Shown piece by piece: positions 8,960 to 18,527 of a DNA stretch of 64,000 nt. Below the pieces are notes generated by a model that saw only the letters and a program-made list of their open reading frames with translations, did not search any database and had not been told where the DNA came from. The number at the start of each line of letters is the position of its first letter. Position 1 is the first letter of the stretch. The position numbers and the translations under genes are program-made. Source of the DNA: Pseudoduganella lurida (GTDB lineage Bacteria > Pseudomonadota > Gammaproteobacteria > Burkholderiales > Burkholderiaceae_D); assembly GCF_007830455.1 (NCBI RefSeq), contig NZ_VLLB01000001.1, forward strand, positions 930,001 to 994,000, in the 5' to 3' direction.

Positions 8960-11900
8960 ATGAACCTGCGCCTTCCCCGTCTTCCGGCCCGGCTGTTGGC
9001 GGGTGCGATCCTGCTGTCCGGTGCCGCCGGCAGTGCCGGCGCGGCCCCCGCCGCCGCCGGCCTGAACGAAAACTGCGTCGTCAGCGTCCTGAACCGCAAC
9101 GTGCAGGCCAAGGCGGACGGCACCTGGGTGCTGCCCAACCTGCCGGCCAACTTCGGCCGCATCCGCGCGCGTGCCACCTGCGTGCAGAACGGCGCCACCA
9201 CCTACGGCCAGTCCGCCGAGTTCACCATCCCCGCAAACGGCTCGGTGACGCTGCCGCCGATCACGATCGGGCCGACGACGCCGATTCCCACCCATCTCGC
9301 CGTGAGCGTGCCCGCGCCCGTGCTGGCCACCATCGGCGCCACCACCCAGGTGCAGGCGCTGGCCACCTATCCGGACGGCAGCCAGTCCGATGTCAGTGCG
9401 GGCGGCACCAGCTACAGCATCAGCAACCCGGCCATTGCCACGATCACGGCCGGCGGCCTGGTGACGGCCGTGCGCAGCGGCACCGTCGTCATCCAGGCGC
9501 TGAAGGAAGGCACCACCGGCATCACGCAGGTGCGCGTGGCGCTGGCCGGCGCCGACAGCGATGGCGATGGCATTCCGGACGACGAGGAACTGCGCCTCGG
9601 CATGAACCCGAACAACGCGGCCGACGCGCTGCTCGACGAGGACCGGGACGGCCTCACGGCGCTCGACGAATACCGCGCCGGCAGCGATCCGCGCAACCCG
9701 GACAGCGATGGCGACGGCCTGCGCGACGGCGACGAAGTGAACTGCGCGCGCGGCTTCTGCACCAGCCCCCTGCTGGCCGACACGGACGGCGACGGCGTGC
9801 GCGACGGCACCGAGATCGCGACCGGCAGCAATCCCGCCAACCCCGCCAGCGTGAACTTCGCGGCCGCGCTGCGCACGGTGCGCGTCACGCCGGGCAGCTT
9901 CACGCTCATCGTCAACTCGCTCACCGGCAGCGCCAGCGTGCAGCTGACGGTTACCGGCACGATGATCGACGGCGTGGACATCGACCTGACCGGCACGGCG
10001 CGCCAGACGGGGTACGCCAGCAGCAACCTCGCCTCCTGCAATTTCGGCTCGCCGGACGGCCGCGTGTACGCCAGCAGCGCCGGCACCTGCGAGATCACCG
10101 TCACCAACAACGGCCACAGCGCGACGGTACAGGGCACGGTGCAGGACTTCGCGCCGGGCGCGCTGTCGTACGTGGCGATTCCCGGCCTGGCCAACGGCGT
10201 GGCGGTGGGCGGCGACTTCGCCTACGTGGCAGCCGGCGCCAGCGGCCTGCAGGTCGTGGCGCTCGGTGCCGACCGCCGCACGCCGGCCATCCTCGCATCG
10301 CTCGACCTGAACGCCAGCGCCAATGACATCACGCTGGCCGGCAATCTCGCCTACCTGGCCACCACGGGCGGGCTGAAGGTGGTGGACATCACCGATCCGG
10401 CCGCGCCGCGGCTGCTGGGCACCTTTGCCGCGGTCGGCAATGCGATGGGCGTGAAAGTGCGTGGCACCACGGCCTACGTGGCAGCCAATGGCGGCCTGAC
10501 GATCGTCAGCGTGGCCAACCCGGGCGCCATGATCGGTGCCGGGTCCATCAGCCTGGGCGGCACGGCGTGGAACCTGGACCTGGACCCGACCCGCAACCTG
10601 GCCGCCGTGGCGATGGGCGCCGGCGGCCTGAAGCTGGTCGATGTCAGCAACCTGTCCGCGCCCGTGCTGCGCGGTTCGGCACCCACCGGCGACGCACGGG
10701 GCGTGGCCCTGCGCGGCAACACGGCGATCGTCGCCGACTACGCCAGCAGCATGACGTCGGTGGACATCACCGACCTGGGCGCGCCGGCCATCCTGTCGCG
10801 CACGCCGCAGTCGCTGGGCGGCCTGCTGTCGAACGTGATCCTGTCCGGGAACTTCGCACTGGGCGCGGACGTGGTGTTCGTCAACGGCGTGCCGATCGTC
10901 GACATCAGCAATCCGGCCGAGCTGCAGCCGCGCACGATCCTGAACTTCAGCGCGCGCGACGACAACGGCATGGGCATCGCGGCGGACGACAGCTACATCT
11001 ACCTGGCGGCCGACCGCAACAACCTGGAACGGGGCGGCAGCAACGGCGACAGCCGCCTGTACATCGGCCAGTACCAGCCACGCGTCGACCTGGCCGGCGT
11101 GCCGCCCACCGCCAGCATCACCGCGCCGGCCAATGGCGCGCTGGTCTACGAAGGCGCGCCGCTGACGGTGACGGTCGACGCGCAGGACGACATCACGGTC
11201 GCCGCCGTGCGCTTCCTGGCCGGCGGCCAGCCCGTGTTCACCAGCACCAGCGCTCCCTACCAGTACACCTTCCCCGTCCCGGCGGGGATCTCGACCCTGG
11301 CGCTGGGCGCCATCGCGCGCGACCTGGGCGGCAACGAGGGAACGGCCGCTTCGGTAACGGTCAACGTGGTGCCCGATCCGCTGACGCAGGTGACGGGCCT
11401 GGTGACCGATGCGGACGGCACGCCGCTGGCGGGCGCCCTGGTCACCGCGCCGGGCGGGCGCACCGCCACCACCGGGGGCGACGGGCGCTTCACGATCAGC
11501 GGCGTGCCGACCGTGCTGGGCAACCTGGTGGTGCAGGCCACCTGGACGCCGGCCGGCGGCACCGCCCGCAACGGCGCTTCCATCCCGACCGCGCCGGTGC
11601 CGGGCGGCGCCACGGACGTGGGCACGATCACCGTCATCGACGTGCGCTTCGAGACGGACTACGGCACCTTCTGGACGACCAGCGACGACGATTACACGCC
11701 GCGGACGCTGCCCTTCGCCTTCCCCTTCTACGGGGTCAACGAAACCACCGGCTATGTGGGCACCAACGGCTACATCACGTTCGGCCACGGCGACGCCACC
11801 TACACGGAAGACGTGCCCGCGTTCTCCAGCCTGCGCCGCATCGCCGCCTTCTTCGACGACCTGATCGGCGGTGGAGGCGTGTGGATCAACGACCGGCTAG

Positions 11901-12598
11901 CCGACCGCTTCGTCGTCACCTACGACCGCACGCGCCAGTTCAGCGAAGGCGGCAGCAATACGCTGCAGATCCAGCTGTTCCGCGACGGGCGCATCGTGTT
12001 CGGCTTCCAGGGCATCACGGCGCTGCGCAGCGGTGCCATCACGGGCATCACGCCCGGCCCGAACGCGCCGTTCCGGCAGGTCGACTTCAGCGCCACGCCC
12101 ACCCTCGACATCCCGGCCGGCAACGCCGTCTACGAATACTTCACGTCGGCCAGTCCGTTCGACCTGGACGGCGCCTTCGTGGTGTTCACGCCCGCGCCGG
12201 GCGGCGCCTACGCGGTGCGCACGGTGCTCCCGCCGCCCGCGCCGCCGGTGGCCAGCGTGGCCGGCGCCACCACGGTCGCCACGCAGCAGGCCGCGTCCAC
12301 GCTGCTGCGCTCTCGCGCCGTGCAGGCTGCCGCCACCGCGCCGCTGAACGGCGTCACGCTGGCCGATGCGGAGGTGCGCGTCACGTCGTCGGGCAACCCG
12401 CACTACCTCGGCATGGCCAATACGGATGGCCAGGGCCGCTTCACGCTGTGGGGCGTGCCGCCGGGCGGCATCAACGTGGAGGTGCGCCGCAACGGCGTGA
12501 TGCTGGCGCGCGGCACGGGCGTGGCGGTCGCGGGACCGGCCGGCGGCGCCACGCTGCAGGTGGAACTCGTGTCGCCCGAAGCGAAGCAGAAGCATTGA
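8960..12598 (+). CDS. Giant secreted BIG2/TSP3/LVIVD-repeat protein
   Basis: 1212 aa with a signal peptide (about 1-29). In order: a BIG2 Ig-like domain (about 112-192) and four thrombospondin type-3 calcium motifs (about 195-285: DSDGDGIPDDEE, DEDRDGLTALDE, DSDGDGLRDGDE, DTDGDGVRDGTE). Then come LVIVD-type beta-propeller repeats (about 405-700, recurring LKVVDITDPAAPRLLG-like units), an Ig-like domain (about 713-805), a carboxypeptidase-regulatory-like domain (about 810-890), a nidogen-like extracellular region (about 893-1085, FPFYG...YVGTNGYITFG...FFDDLI) and a second regulatory-like domain (about 1125-1205). By family knowledge these are extracellular adhesion or scaffold modules, several of them calcium-stabilised. 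No sorting tag is visible at the C-terminus. The gap to the di-heme gene is 11 bp. Confidence 0.82.
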   Translation: MNLRLPRLPARLLAGAILLSGAAGSAGAAPAAAGLNENCVVSVLNRNVQAKADGTWVLPNLPANFGRIRARATCVQNGATTYGQSAEFTIPANGSVTLPPITIGPTTPIPTHLAVSVPAPVLATIGATTQVQALATYPDGSQSDVSAGGTSYSISNPAIATITAGGLVTAVRSGTVVIQALKEGTTGITQVRVALAGADSDGDGIPDDEELRLGMNPNNAADALLDEDRDGLTALDEYRAGSDPRNPDSDGDGLRDGDEVNCARGFCTSPLLADTDGDGVRDGTEIATGSNPANPASVNFAAALRTVRVTPGSFTLIVNSLTGSASVQLTVTGTMIDGVDIDLTGTARQTGYASSNLASCNFGSPDGRVYASSAGTCEITVTNNGHSATVQGTVQDFAPGALSYVAIPGLANGVAVGGDFAYVAAGASGLQVVALGADRRTPAILASLDLNASANDITLAGNLAYLATTGGLKVVDITDPAAPRLLGTFAAVGNAMGVKVRGTTAYVAANGGLTIVSVANPGAMIGAGSISLGGTAWNLDLDPTRNLAAVAMGAGGLKLVDVSNLSAPVLRGSAPTGDARGVALRGNTAIVADYASSMTSVDITDLGAPAILSRTPQSLGGLLSNVILSGNFALGADVVFVNGVPIVDISNPAELQPRTILNFSARDDNGMGIAADDSYIYLAADRNNLERGGSNGDSRLYIGQYQPRVDLAGVPPTASITAPANGALVYEGAPLTVTVDAQDDITVAAVRFLAGGQPVFTSTSAPYQYTFPVPAGISTLALGAIARDLGGNEGTAASVTVNVVPDPLTQVTGLVTDADGTPLAGALVTAPGGRTATTGGDGRFTISGVPTVLGNLVVQATWTPAGGTARNGASIPTAPVPGGATDVGTITVIDVRFETDYGTFWTTSDDDYTPRTLPFAFPFYGVNETTGYVGTNGYITFGHGDATYTEDVPAFSSLRRIAAFFDDLIGGGGVWINDRLADRFVVTYDRTRQFSEGGSNTLQIQLFRDGRIVFGFQGITALRSGAITGITPGPNAPFRQVDFSATPTLDIPAGNAVYEYFTSASPFDLDGAFVVFTPAPGGAYAVRTVLPPPAPPVASVAGATTVATQQAASTLLRSRAVQAAATAPLNGVTLADAEVRVTSSGNPHYLGMANTDGQGRFTLWGVPPGGINVEVRRNGVMLARGTGVAVAGPAGGATLQVELVSPEAKQKH

Positions 12599-12609
12599 CG
12601 GAGGCTGCC

Positions 12610-14265
12610 ATGCACTGGAAAACCACCGCAGCGATGGTGCTGGCCACGGTGGCCGCGGGGGCCACGGCTGCCAGCCTGATCATCGATGCGTCGCTGCCGA
12701 AAAACGCCATCGGCCTGGAGCTGGGCCTGCCCGTCCACATGCAGGACGACGAGGAATACACCGCTACGCTGGAGCGCCTGCTGGAACACGGCAAGCGGGT
12801 GTTCACCGCCAACTGGACCAATGGCGAAGGGGGCGGCCGCCCGCTCACGAAAGGCAATGGCCGCGGCCTGTCGGACGTGTCGATGCCGCTGGTGGGCGGG
12901 CGCGGCTTCAACCGCATCTCCGGCCCCGATGCCAATTCCTGCATGGGCTGCCACAACCAGCCCTACGGCGTGCCGGGCGGCAGCGGCGATTTCGTCGCCA
13001 ACGTGTTCGTGCAGGGCCAGCGCTTCGATTTCGCCACGTTCGAGCGGGCCGACCTGGTGCCCACGCGGGGCGCTGTCGACGAGGCCGGCCAGCCCGTGAC
13101 GCTCGCCTCGATCGGCAATTCGCGCCACACGCCCGGCATGTTCGGCGCCGGCTACATCGAAATGCTGGCGCGCGAGATCACCATCGACCTGCAGCGCATC
13201 CGCGACGGCATGCGGCGCGGCGACACGCGGCCGCTCATTGCGAAGGGTATCGACTTCGGCAAGCTCACCCGCCGCGCCGACGGTTTATGGGATGTGAGCG
13301 GCGTGACGGGCCTGCCGCGCCTGTCCCTCATCACGGCCACGCCGCTCGATCCGCCCACGCTGGTGGTGCGGCCCTGGCACCAGGCCGGCAACTCGATCTC
13401 GCTGCGCGACTTCACCAACACGTCGTTCAACCACCACCACGGCATCCAGTCCACCGAGCGCTTCGGCGCCAACACGGATCCCGACGGCGACCATTTCAGC
13501 AACGAGCTGACGCGCGCGGACGTGACGGCCGCCTCGATCTTCCAGGCCACGATGGCCGTGCCGGGCCAGGTGATCCCCAACGATCCGACGATCGCGCGCG
13601 CCATCGCGCTGGGCCAGCGCCACTTCACGGCATTCGGCTGCGCCGCGTGCCACACGCCGTCGCTGCCCCTGTCGCGCAGCGGCTGGGTGTTCAGCGAGCC
13701 GGGGCCGTTCAACCCGGCCGGCAACCTGCGCGCCGGCGATGCGAGAACCGTGCGCGTTGACCTGAACGATCCGGCCCTGCCGCAGCCGCGCCTGGCGCCG
13801 CAGCATCCGGACGACCTGGTGATGCTGGTGCCCGCGTACACGGACTTCAAGCTGCACGATGTGTCCGACCCGAGCGAACCGATGCCGGCCGAGTCGCTGG
13901 ACATGAACTGGCCGGTCTGGGCGCCGAAGTTTTTGGGCGGGAACCGCCGCTTCCTGACGCGGCGCCTGTGGGGCATCGCCAACTCCGGCCCCTACTTCCA
14001 CCATGGCCTGTACAGCACCATGCGCGAGGCGGTGCTGGGTCATGCCGGCGAGGCGCTGGCGTCCCGCAAGGCCTTCCAGGCTGCGGACAAGGACGACCAG
14101 GCGGCGCTGATCGAATTCCTCAAATCCCTGCAGGTGCTGCCGCCGGGGACGACGAGCCTCGTCGTGGACGAGCACTACCAGCCGCGCAAGCCGCTGCGGG
14201 AGGCGGGCACGATCACGGCCGGGGCAGTGGCGGGCAACTCCCGCAAGAGCGGCGTTCAGCCCTGA
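12610..14265 (+). CDS. Di-heme oxidoreductase (DHOR/putative peroxidase family)
   Basis: 551 aa with an N-terminal signal peptide (about 1-22). Two c-type heme motifs are present: CMGCH at 111-115 and CAACH at 344-348. The long C-terminal region carries the family's RRLWGIANSGPYFHHGLYSTMREAV-like block, ending in an EFLKSLQVLPPG helix. This matches the di-heme oxidoreductase family of periplasmic cytochromes whose physiological substrate is mostly unknown; it is related to MauG/CcpA but distinct. It is the last of four consecutive exported-protein genes and follows the TSP3/LVIVD gene by 11 bp. Its final 10 bp overlap the convergent SDR gene. Confidence 0.88.
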   Translation: MHWKTTAAMVLATVAAGATAASLIIDASLPKNAIGLELGLPVHMQDDEEYTATLERLLEHGKRVFTANWTNGEGGGRPLTKGNGRGLSDVSMPLVGGRGFNRISGPDANSCMGCHNQPYGVPGGSGDFVANVFVQGQRFDFATFERADLVPTRGAVDEAGQPVTLASIGNSRHTPGMFGAGYIEMLAREITIDLQRIRDGMRRGDTRPLIAKGIDFGKLTRRADGLWDVSGVTGLPRLSLITATPLDPPTLVVRPWHQAGNSISLRDFTNTSFNHHHGIQSTERFGANTDPDGDHFSNELTRADVTAASIFQATMAVPGQVIPNDPTIARAIALGQRHFTAFGCAACHTPSLPLSRSGWVFSEPGPFNPAGNLRAGDARTVRVDLNDPALPQPRLAPQHPDDLVMLVPAYTDFKLHDVSDPSEPMPAESLDMNWPVWAPKFLGGNRRFLTRRLWGIANSGPYFHHGLYSTMREAVLGHAGEALASRKAFQAADKDDQAALIEFLKSLQVLPPGTTSLVVDEHYQPRKPLREAGTITAGAVAGNSRKSGVQP

Positions 14266-15020
14266 AGCGTGATGAAGCCGCCGTCGATCGGATAATCCGT
14301 GCCGGTGATGAACGCGGCGTCGTCGCTGCACAGGTACAGCGCAAGCTTCGCCACCTCGTCCGGCCGGGCCATGCGGCCGATCGGCTGCGTTTTCGAGAGC
14401 TTCTCGAACATCTCGGCCTCGCGGCCCGCGTAGTTCTTCGCCAGGAAACCATCGACGAACGGCGTGTGCACGCGCCCCGGCGAGATCGAATTGCAGCGGA
14501 TGCGGTCCGCCAGGCAGTCCTTCGCGACCGACAGCGTCATCGCCATCACCGCACCCTTCGCCGTGGAATACGCGAAACGCTCGCTGACGCCCACCCATGC
14601 GGCAACGGACGCCATGTTGACGATCACGCCGCCGCCATTGGCGCGCAGCCCCGGAATGCCCGCGTGCAGGCAGTTATAGACGCCTTTCACGTTCACGTCG
14701 ATGACGCGGTCGAAGTCCGCCTCCGCCGTGGTATCGGCCTTGCCGATGTGGGCGATGCCGGCATTGTTGACGAGGATGTCGATCGGGCCGATCGCGTCGA
14801 ACGTGGCGATCACGTCGGCCTGCCGCGTGACGTTGCAGGCGTGTGCCGTGGCTTGCCCGCCGGCGCCGCGGATTTCTTCCACCACCTCGCGCGCGGCCGC
14901 CTCGCCGATATCGAGCACCGCCACGTGTGCGCCCTGCGCCGCGAACAGCGTGGCAATGGCGCGGCCGATGCCGCTGCCTGCGCCCGTGACGACGGCGCGC
15001 TTTCCGTTCAGGTCGAACAT
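14256..15020 (-). CDS. SDR dehydrogenase, likely 2-keto-3-deoxy-L-fuconate dehydrogenase
   Basis: 254 aa classical SDR. The motif TGAGSGIG is at 12-19, Asp37 favours NAD, NNAG at about 85-88, and the catalytic Ser138, Tyr151, Lys155 are present. The start at 15020 has AGGAGC upstream, inside the end of the permease gene (stop at 15022); the two are translationally linked. In the known Xanthomonas and Herbaspirillum L-fucose routes an SDR of this type oxidises 2-keto-3-deoxy-L-fuconate at C4 before FAH-type cleavage. The neighbours supply the other steps, which is the basis for the substrate call. An L-rhamnonate-derived analogue is a possible alternative. Confidence 0.82.
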   Translation of the reverse strand: MFDLNGKRAVVTGAGSGIGRAIATLFAAQGAHVAVLDIGEAAAREVVEEIRGAGGQATAHACNVTRQADVIATFDAIGPIDILVNNAGIAHIGKADTTAEADFDRVIDVNVKGVYNCLHAGIPGLRANGGGVIVNMASVAAWVGVSERFAYSTAKGAVMAMTLSVAKDCLADRIRCNSISPGRVHTPFVDGFLAKNYAGREAEMFEKLSKTQPIGRMARPDEVAKLALYLCSDDAAFITGTDYPIDGGFITLQG

Positions 15021-15021
15021 G

Positions 15022-16356
15022 TCAGAGAGCTCCTGTGTTGAGGGATTCGGTGGCCGGTGCGGCCGATTCTGCAGCCGATCTTGCAGCCGACTCTGCCGCC
15101 GTGCGCTCGCCCGCCAGCACCGTGCCGGCAAACCAGGCCACCACGAGGAAGCAGGCCAGCGGCACGCCGTAGCCGTAGCGGATATCGTGCGTGACGTCGC
15201 TGACGAAGCCGAACGCCAGCGGCAGCAGCGCGCCGCCGACGATGGACATGATCAGCAGGCTGCTGCCCATCTCCGTGCTGGCGCCCGCATCGCGGATGCC
15301 CAGCGAGAAAATGGTGGGGAACATGATCGCCATGAAGAAGGCGATGCCGACGGCCGCCAGCACGGAGGTCATGCCGCCGGCCAGCATCGTCACGGCGCTC
15401 AGGGCCGCGCACAGCAGCGCGCACGCCAGTAGCAGCCGCGGCGGCGTCACGTACTTCATGGCGCAGGTGCCGGCGAAGCGCCCGACGACGAAGGCGATGC
15501 CGCAGCCCCAGCCCAGGTAATCGGCCGCAGCGATGTGCGACAGGCCTGCCGTGGTGGCGGCGAACAGGATGAAGAAGCTGAACACGCACACCTGCGCGCC
15601 CACGTAGAAGAACTGGGCGATGACAGCGCGGCGGATGGTGGCATTGCGCCAGGCGCGGCAGATGGCGGTGCGCACCGGTTCGCTGGCGCTCCGGCGCTGC
15701 GCCGGTTCCGGCAGCCGCGTGAAATAGAACACGGCGGCGATGGCGAAGATCACCAGCGCCAGCACCGTGTAAGGTCCCTTCACGCTGGCCGCCTCCGCCG
15801 CCAGCACCGCCGTGCGGGCGCTGTCCGACAGGGCGTGGAGCTGCTCGTCCGTGGCGCCCTGCACGAGGATCACGCGCGCGCCCACGATCGGCGCCAGCGC
15901 CTGCGCCAGGCCGTTGAACGACTGCGCCAGGTTCAGGCGCTGCGTGGCGCGCTCCGGGCGGCCCAGCAGCACCGCATACGGATTGGCGGCCGTCTCCAGC
16001 AGCGACAGGCCGCAGGCGATGATGAACAGGGCCGCGAGGAAAATGGCGTAGCGGTGCGTGTCGGCGGCCGGCAGGAACAGCAGCGAGCCGCCGCCGAACA
16101 GCAGCAGGCCGGTGATGATGGTGATGCGGTAGCCGGCGCGTCGCATCAGCAGGCCGGCCGGCAGCGCCATCACGAAGTAGGCGATGTACACGGCCGAATC
16201 GACTAGCGCCGCCTGCAGCACCGTCAGGCGGAAGGACTTGCGCAGGTGCGGGATCAGGATCGGATCCAGGTTGTGCACGAAGCCCCACAGGAAAAACAGC
16301 GAGGTGATCATCACGAAGGCGAATTTCGTCGAACGCCCGGTCGTCGTGTCGGCCAT
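15022..16356 (-). CDS. fucP: L-fucose:H+ symporter, MFS (FucP-like)
   Basis: 444 aa with about 12 hydrophobic segments. Signature features are FLWGFVHNLDPILIPHLRKSF in helix 1-2 and the LLETAANPYAVLLG block, whose Glu corresponds to the proton-coupling Glu135 of E. coli FucP. The residue matching FucP Asp46 appears one position earlier (Asp-Pro instead of Asn-Asp); this recurs, as I recall, in fucose permeases of other non-enteric bacteria. The C-terminus is extended by an Ala/Ser/Glu-rich tail of low complexity. It lies between the FAH hydrolase and SDR genes, so it most likely imports the monosaccharide released by the GH95 enzyme. Confidence 0.85.
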   Translation of the reverse strand: MADTTTGRSTKFAFVMITSLFFLWGFVHNLDPILIPHLRKSFRLTVLQAALVDSAVYIAYFVMALPAGLLMRRAGYRITIITGLLLFGGGSLLFLPAADTHRYAIFLAALFIIACGLSLLETAANPYAVLLGRPERATQRLNLAQSFNGLAQALAPIVGARVILVQGATDEQLHALSDSARTAVLAAEAASVKGPYTVLALVIFAIAAVFYFTRLPEPAQRRSASEPVRTAICRAWRNATIRRAVIAQFFYVGAQVCVFSFFILFAATTAGLSHIAAADYLGWGCGIAFVVGRFAGTCAMKYVTPPRLLLACALLCAALSAVTMLAGGMTSVLAAVGIAFFMAIMFPTIFSLGIRDAGASTEMGSSLLIMSIVGGALLPLAFGFVSDVTHDIRYGYGVPLACFLVVAWFAGTVLAGERTAAESAARSAAESAAPATESLNTGAL

Positions 16357-16464
16357 GTCTGCAAAGTCTCCATGTGCGGCCCGCGTACATTGCGCCGGCC
16401 TGTGTTGGTTTGCACGTCGATGGTGGCGCGCGGGGCGATGATACGTCCCGCGCGGTGCTGCGCG

Positions 16465-17328
16465 CTAGCCGTCGATCAGTTCCGGATCCCAGGCATGCAC
16501 GGTCTGGCGCTGTTCGCCCAGCCCGGCGATCCCCAGCCGCATCGTATCGCCGGCGCGCAGGTAGACGGGATCGGGGCGCTGGCCCAGGCCCACGCCGGGC
16601 GGCGTGCCGGTGCTGATGATGTCGCCCGGGTTCAGCGTCATGAAGCGGCTGATGTAGCTGACCAGCTGCGCGACATTGAATACCATCGTGCGCGTGCTGC
16701 CCTGCTGGTAGCGCTTGCCGTTCACCTCCAGCCACATGTCGAGATCCTGCGGGTCGGGCACGTCGTCCGTCGTCACCAGCCAGGGGCCGACCGGGCCGAA
16801 GGTGTCGCAGCCCTTGCCCTTGTCCCAAGTGCCGCCCCGCTCCAGCTGGTATTCGCGCTCGGACAGGTCGTTGACCACGCAATACCCGGCCACGTAATCG
16901 AGCGCTTCATGCTCTTCCACGTAGCGGGCGCGCGCGCCGATGACGACGCCCAGCTCCACTTCCCAGTCGCTCTTCACCGAATCGCGCGGCAGCACGACGG
17001 GATCGTTGCAGCCGATGATCGCGCTGCTGGCCTTCATGAACAGCACCGGCTCGTTCGGCACGGCCATGCCCGATTCGGCCGCGTGGTCCGAATAATTCAG
17101 GCCCACGCAAATCAGCTTGCCCGTATCGGCCACGATCGGCGCGATCCTTGCCGGCGGCGCGACCGGCAACGTGCGCCAGTCCAGTGCCGCCAGCCTTGCC
17201 AGCGTCGCCTTGCCGAGATGCGCGGAGGTCAGGTCCTCGATCACTTCCGACAGGTCGCGCACCATCCCTTCCGGATCCAGCAGCCCCGGTTTCTCGTCGC
17301 CCTTCGGGCCGTAGCGCAGCAGTTTCAT
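16465..17328 (-). CDS. FAH-family hydrolase, likely 2,4-diketo-3-deoxy-L-fuconate hydrolase
   Basis: 287 aa, typical of the fumarylacetoacetate-hydrolase group often mis-named ureidoglycolate lyase. The start at 17328 has AAGGAAA upstream; a Met seven codons earlier lacks a site. Metal ligands are Glu123 and Glu125 (DWEVELGVVIG) and Asp154 (VVNDLSERE); the core also has CVGLNYSDHA at 74-83 and STGTPPGVG near the end. In the non-phosphorylating fucose pathway this enzyme splits the diketo acid to pyruvate and L-lactate. The permease and SDR genes follow it. The 158-bp inverted-repeat cassette begins 41 bp upstream of its start codon. Confidence 0.83.
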   Translation of the reverse strand: MKLLRYGPKGDEKPGLLDPEGMVRDLSEVIEDLTSAHLGKATLARLAALDWRTLPVAPPARIAPIVADTGKLICVGLNYSDHAAESGMAVPNEPVLFMKASSAIIGCNDPVVLPRDSVKSDWEVELGVVIGARARYVEEHEALDYVAGYCVVNDLSEREYQLERGGTWDKGKGCDTFGPVGPWLVTTDDVPDPQDLDMWLEVNGKRYQQGSTRTMVFNVAQLVSYISRFMTLNPGDIISTGTPPGVGLGQRPDPVYLRAGDTMRLGIAGLGEQRQTVHAWDPELIDG

Positions 17329-17368
17329 GTTTTCCTTGATGGTTGATGTCAATTTCTTTCTACTGTCC

Positions 17369-17526
17369 AGCTCGTGTCACACCATGGGGTCAGGCGTAGT
17401 GACACGAGCTCTACCGTAAGCGTGCTGCATCAGAAATCGCCTCTTTGCTGCAGCACTTTTCCCGGCAAGATGGCCTACGGCTGAGTGCGTGTCACTACGC
17501 CTGACCCCAGCATGTGACACGAGCTC
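17369..17526. repeat. MITE-like nested palindrome with two inverted repeat copies
   Basis: Two copies of the window's palindromic repeat face each other: 17369-17410 and 17485-17526. Each has arms of the CTCGTGTCAC...GTGACACGAG type. Including flanks, about 44 of 52 bases match when one copy is reverse-complemented (hand alignment). Between them GTGCTGCA (17422-17429) pairs with TGCAGCAC (17449-17456) and is followed by TTTT. The right copy lies inside the 3' end of the reductase gene; the left copy is in the spacer before the FAH gene. Confidence 0.75.
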
Positions 17527-18527
17527 GACGGTAACGGAGCATGCGGGTCGATCAGGCCATCGCGGGCCAGGGCTTGCCACACATCGGCTGGAATCGGTGC
17601 GGCAAACCACGCCGCGTTTTGCCGCAGCTGTTCGGGATTCTGGGCGCCGGGGATGCAGGAGACGACGGCCGGATGCGCCATCGGGAACTGCAGCGCGGCG
17701 GCCGGCAGCGGCACGTCGAAGTCGCGGCAGGCGGCGGCCAGCGCATCGGCACGGGCGATGACGGCGTCCGGCGCGTCCGCGTAGTCGAACTTGCGCACGC
17801 CGGCCAGGATGCCGGAGTTGAACGGGCCACCGATGACGATGCCCACGCCGCGCGCCGCGCAGTGGTCCAGCAACGCCAGCGCGCCCTGCTCCAGCAGCGT
17901 ATAGCGGCCGGCCAGCAGTGCGCAGTCGATGTCGCACACGTCCAGCGCATCGGCCACCACCTCCCATTCGTTGACGCCCAGGCCGATGGCGCGCACGGCC
18001 CCTTCGTCGCGCAGGCGCAGCAAGGCGCGGAAGCCGCCGCCTTCGGTCAGCTGGTGCCAGTAGTGCGCATGGCGCGCGCCATGCGTGACGCGGCCGATAT
18101 CGTGCACGTACAGGATGTCGATGCGGTCCAGTCCCAGGCGCTGCAGGCTGCCCTCGTGCGAGCGCAGGATGCCGTCATGCGTATAGTCGAACTGCGGCCG
18201 GAACGGCAGCGGCGCGGCCCACCCCGAATCGCCCGGCTGGACGGTATCATCCGGCACCATCAGCCGGCCCACCTTCGTGCTGACCACGTAGTCGTCCCGC
18301 GCCCGGTCCCGCAGCGCCGCACCTAGCCGGCGTTCCGACAGCGTGTAGCCGTAGTAAGGCGCCGTGTCGAAATAGCGGATGCCGAGCGACCAGGCCGTAT
18401 CGACGATGGCACGCGCCTCCTCCTCCGCCATCGGCTGGTACAGGCCGCCCAGCTGCGCGCAGCCCAGCCCCATGCAGCCCATCGACAGGCCGCGCTGTGC
18501 CAGTGACCGTGTGCCGATCGACTCCAT
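17475..18527 (-). CDS. Aldo-keto reductase, likely L-fucose 1-dehydrogenase
   Basis: 350 aa aldo-keto reductase with the catalytic tetrad Asp54, Tyr59 (FDTAPYYG), Lys85 (VSTKVG) and His142 (LYVHDIG). It resembles D-threo-aldose/L-fucose 1-dehydrogenases, which oxidise L-fucose to its lactone. Its ATG directly abuts the TAG of the dehydratase gene. The last residues (about SSSCHMLGSGVVTRTQP) are encoded by the inserted palindromic repeat copy at 17485-17526, so the native stop has probably been replaced. The family fold ends before that tail, so activity may survive. No fuconolactonase gene is present in the window. Confidence 0.85.
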   Translation of the reverse strand: MESIGTRSLAQRGLSMGCMGLGCAQLGGLYQPMAEEEARAIVDTAWSLGIRYFDTAPYYGYTLSERRLGAALRDRARDDYVVSTKVGRLMVPDDTVQPGDSGWAAPLPFRPQFDYTHDGILRSHEGSLQRLGLDRIDILYVHDIGRVTHGARHAHYWHQLTEGGGFRALLRLRDEGAVRAIGLGVNEWEVVADALDVCDIDCALLAGRYTLLEQGALALLDHCAARGVGIVIGGPFNSGILAGVRKFDYADAPDAVIARADALAAACRDFDVPLPAAALQFPMAHPAVVSCIPGAQNPEQLRQNAAWFAAPIPADVWQALARDGLIDPHAPLPSSSCHMLGSGVVTRTQP

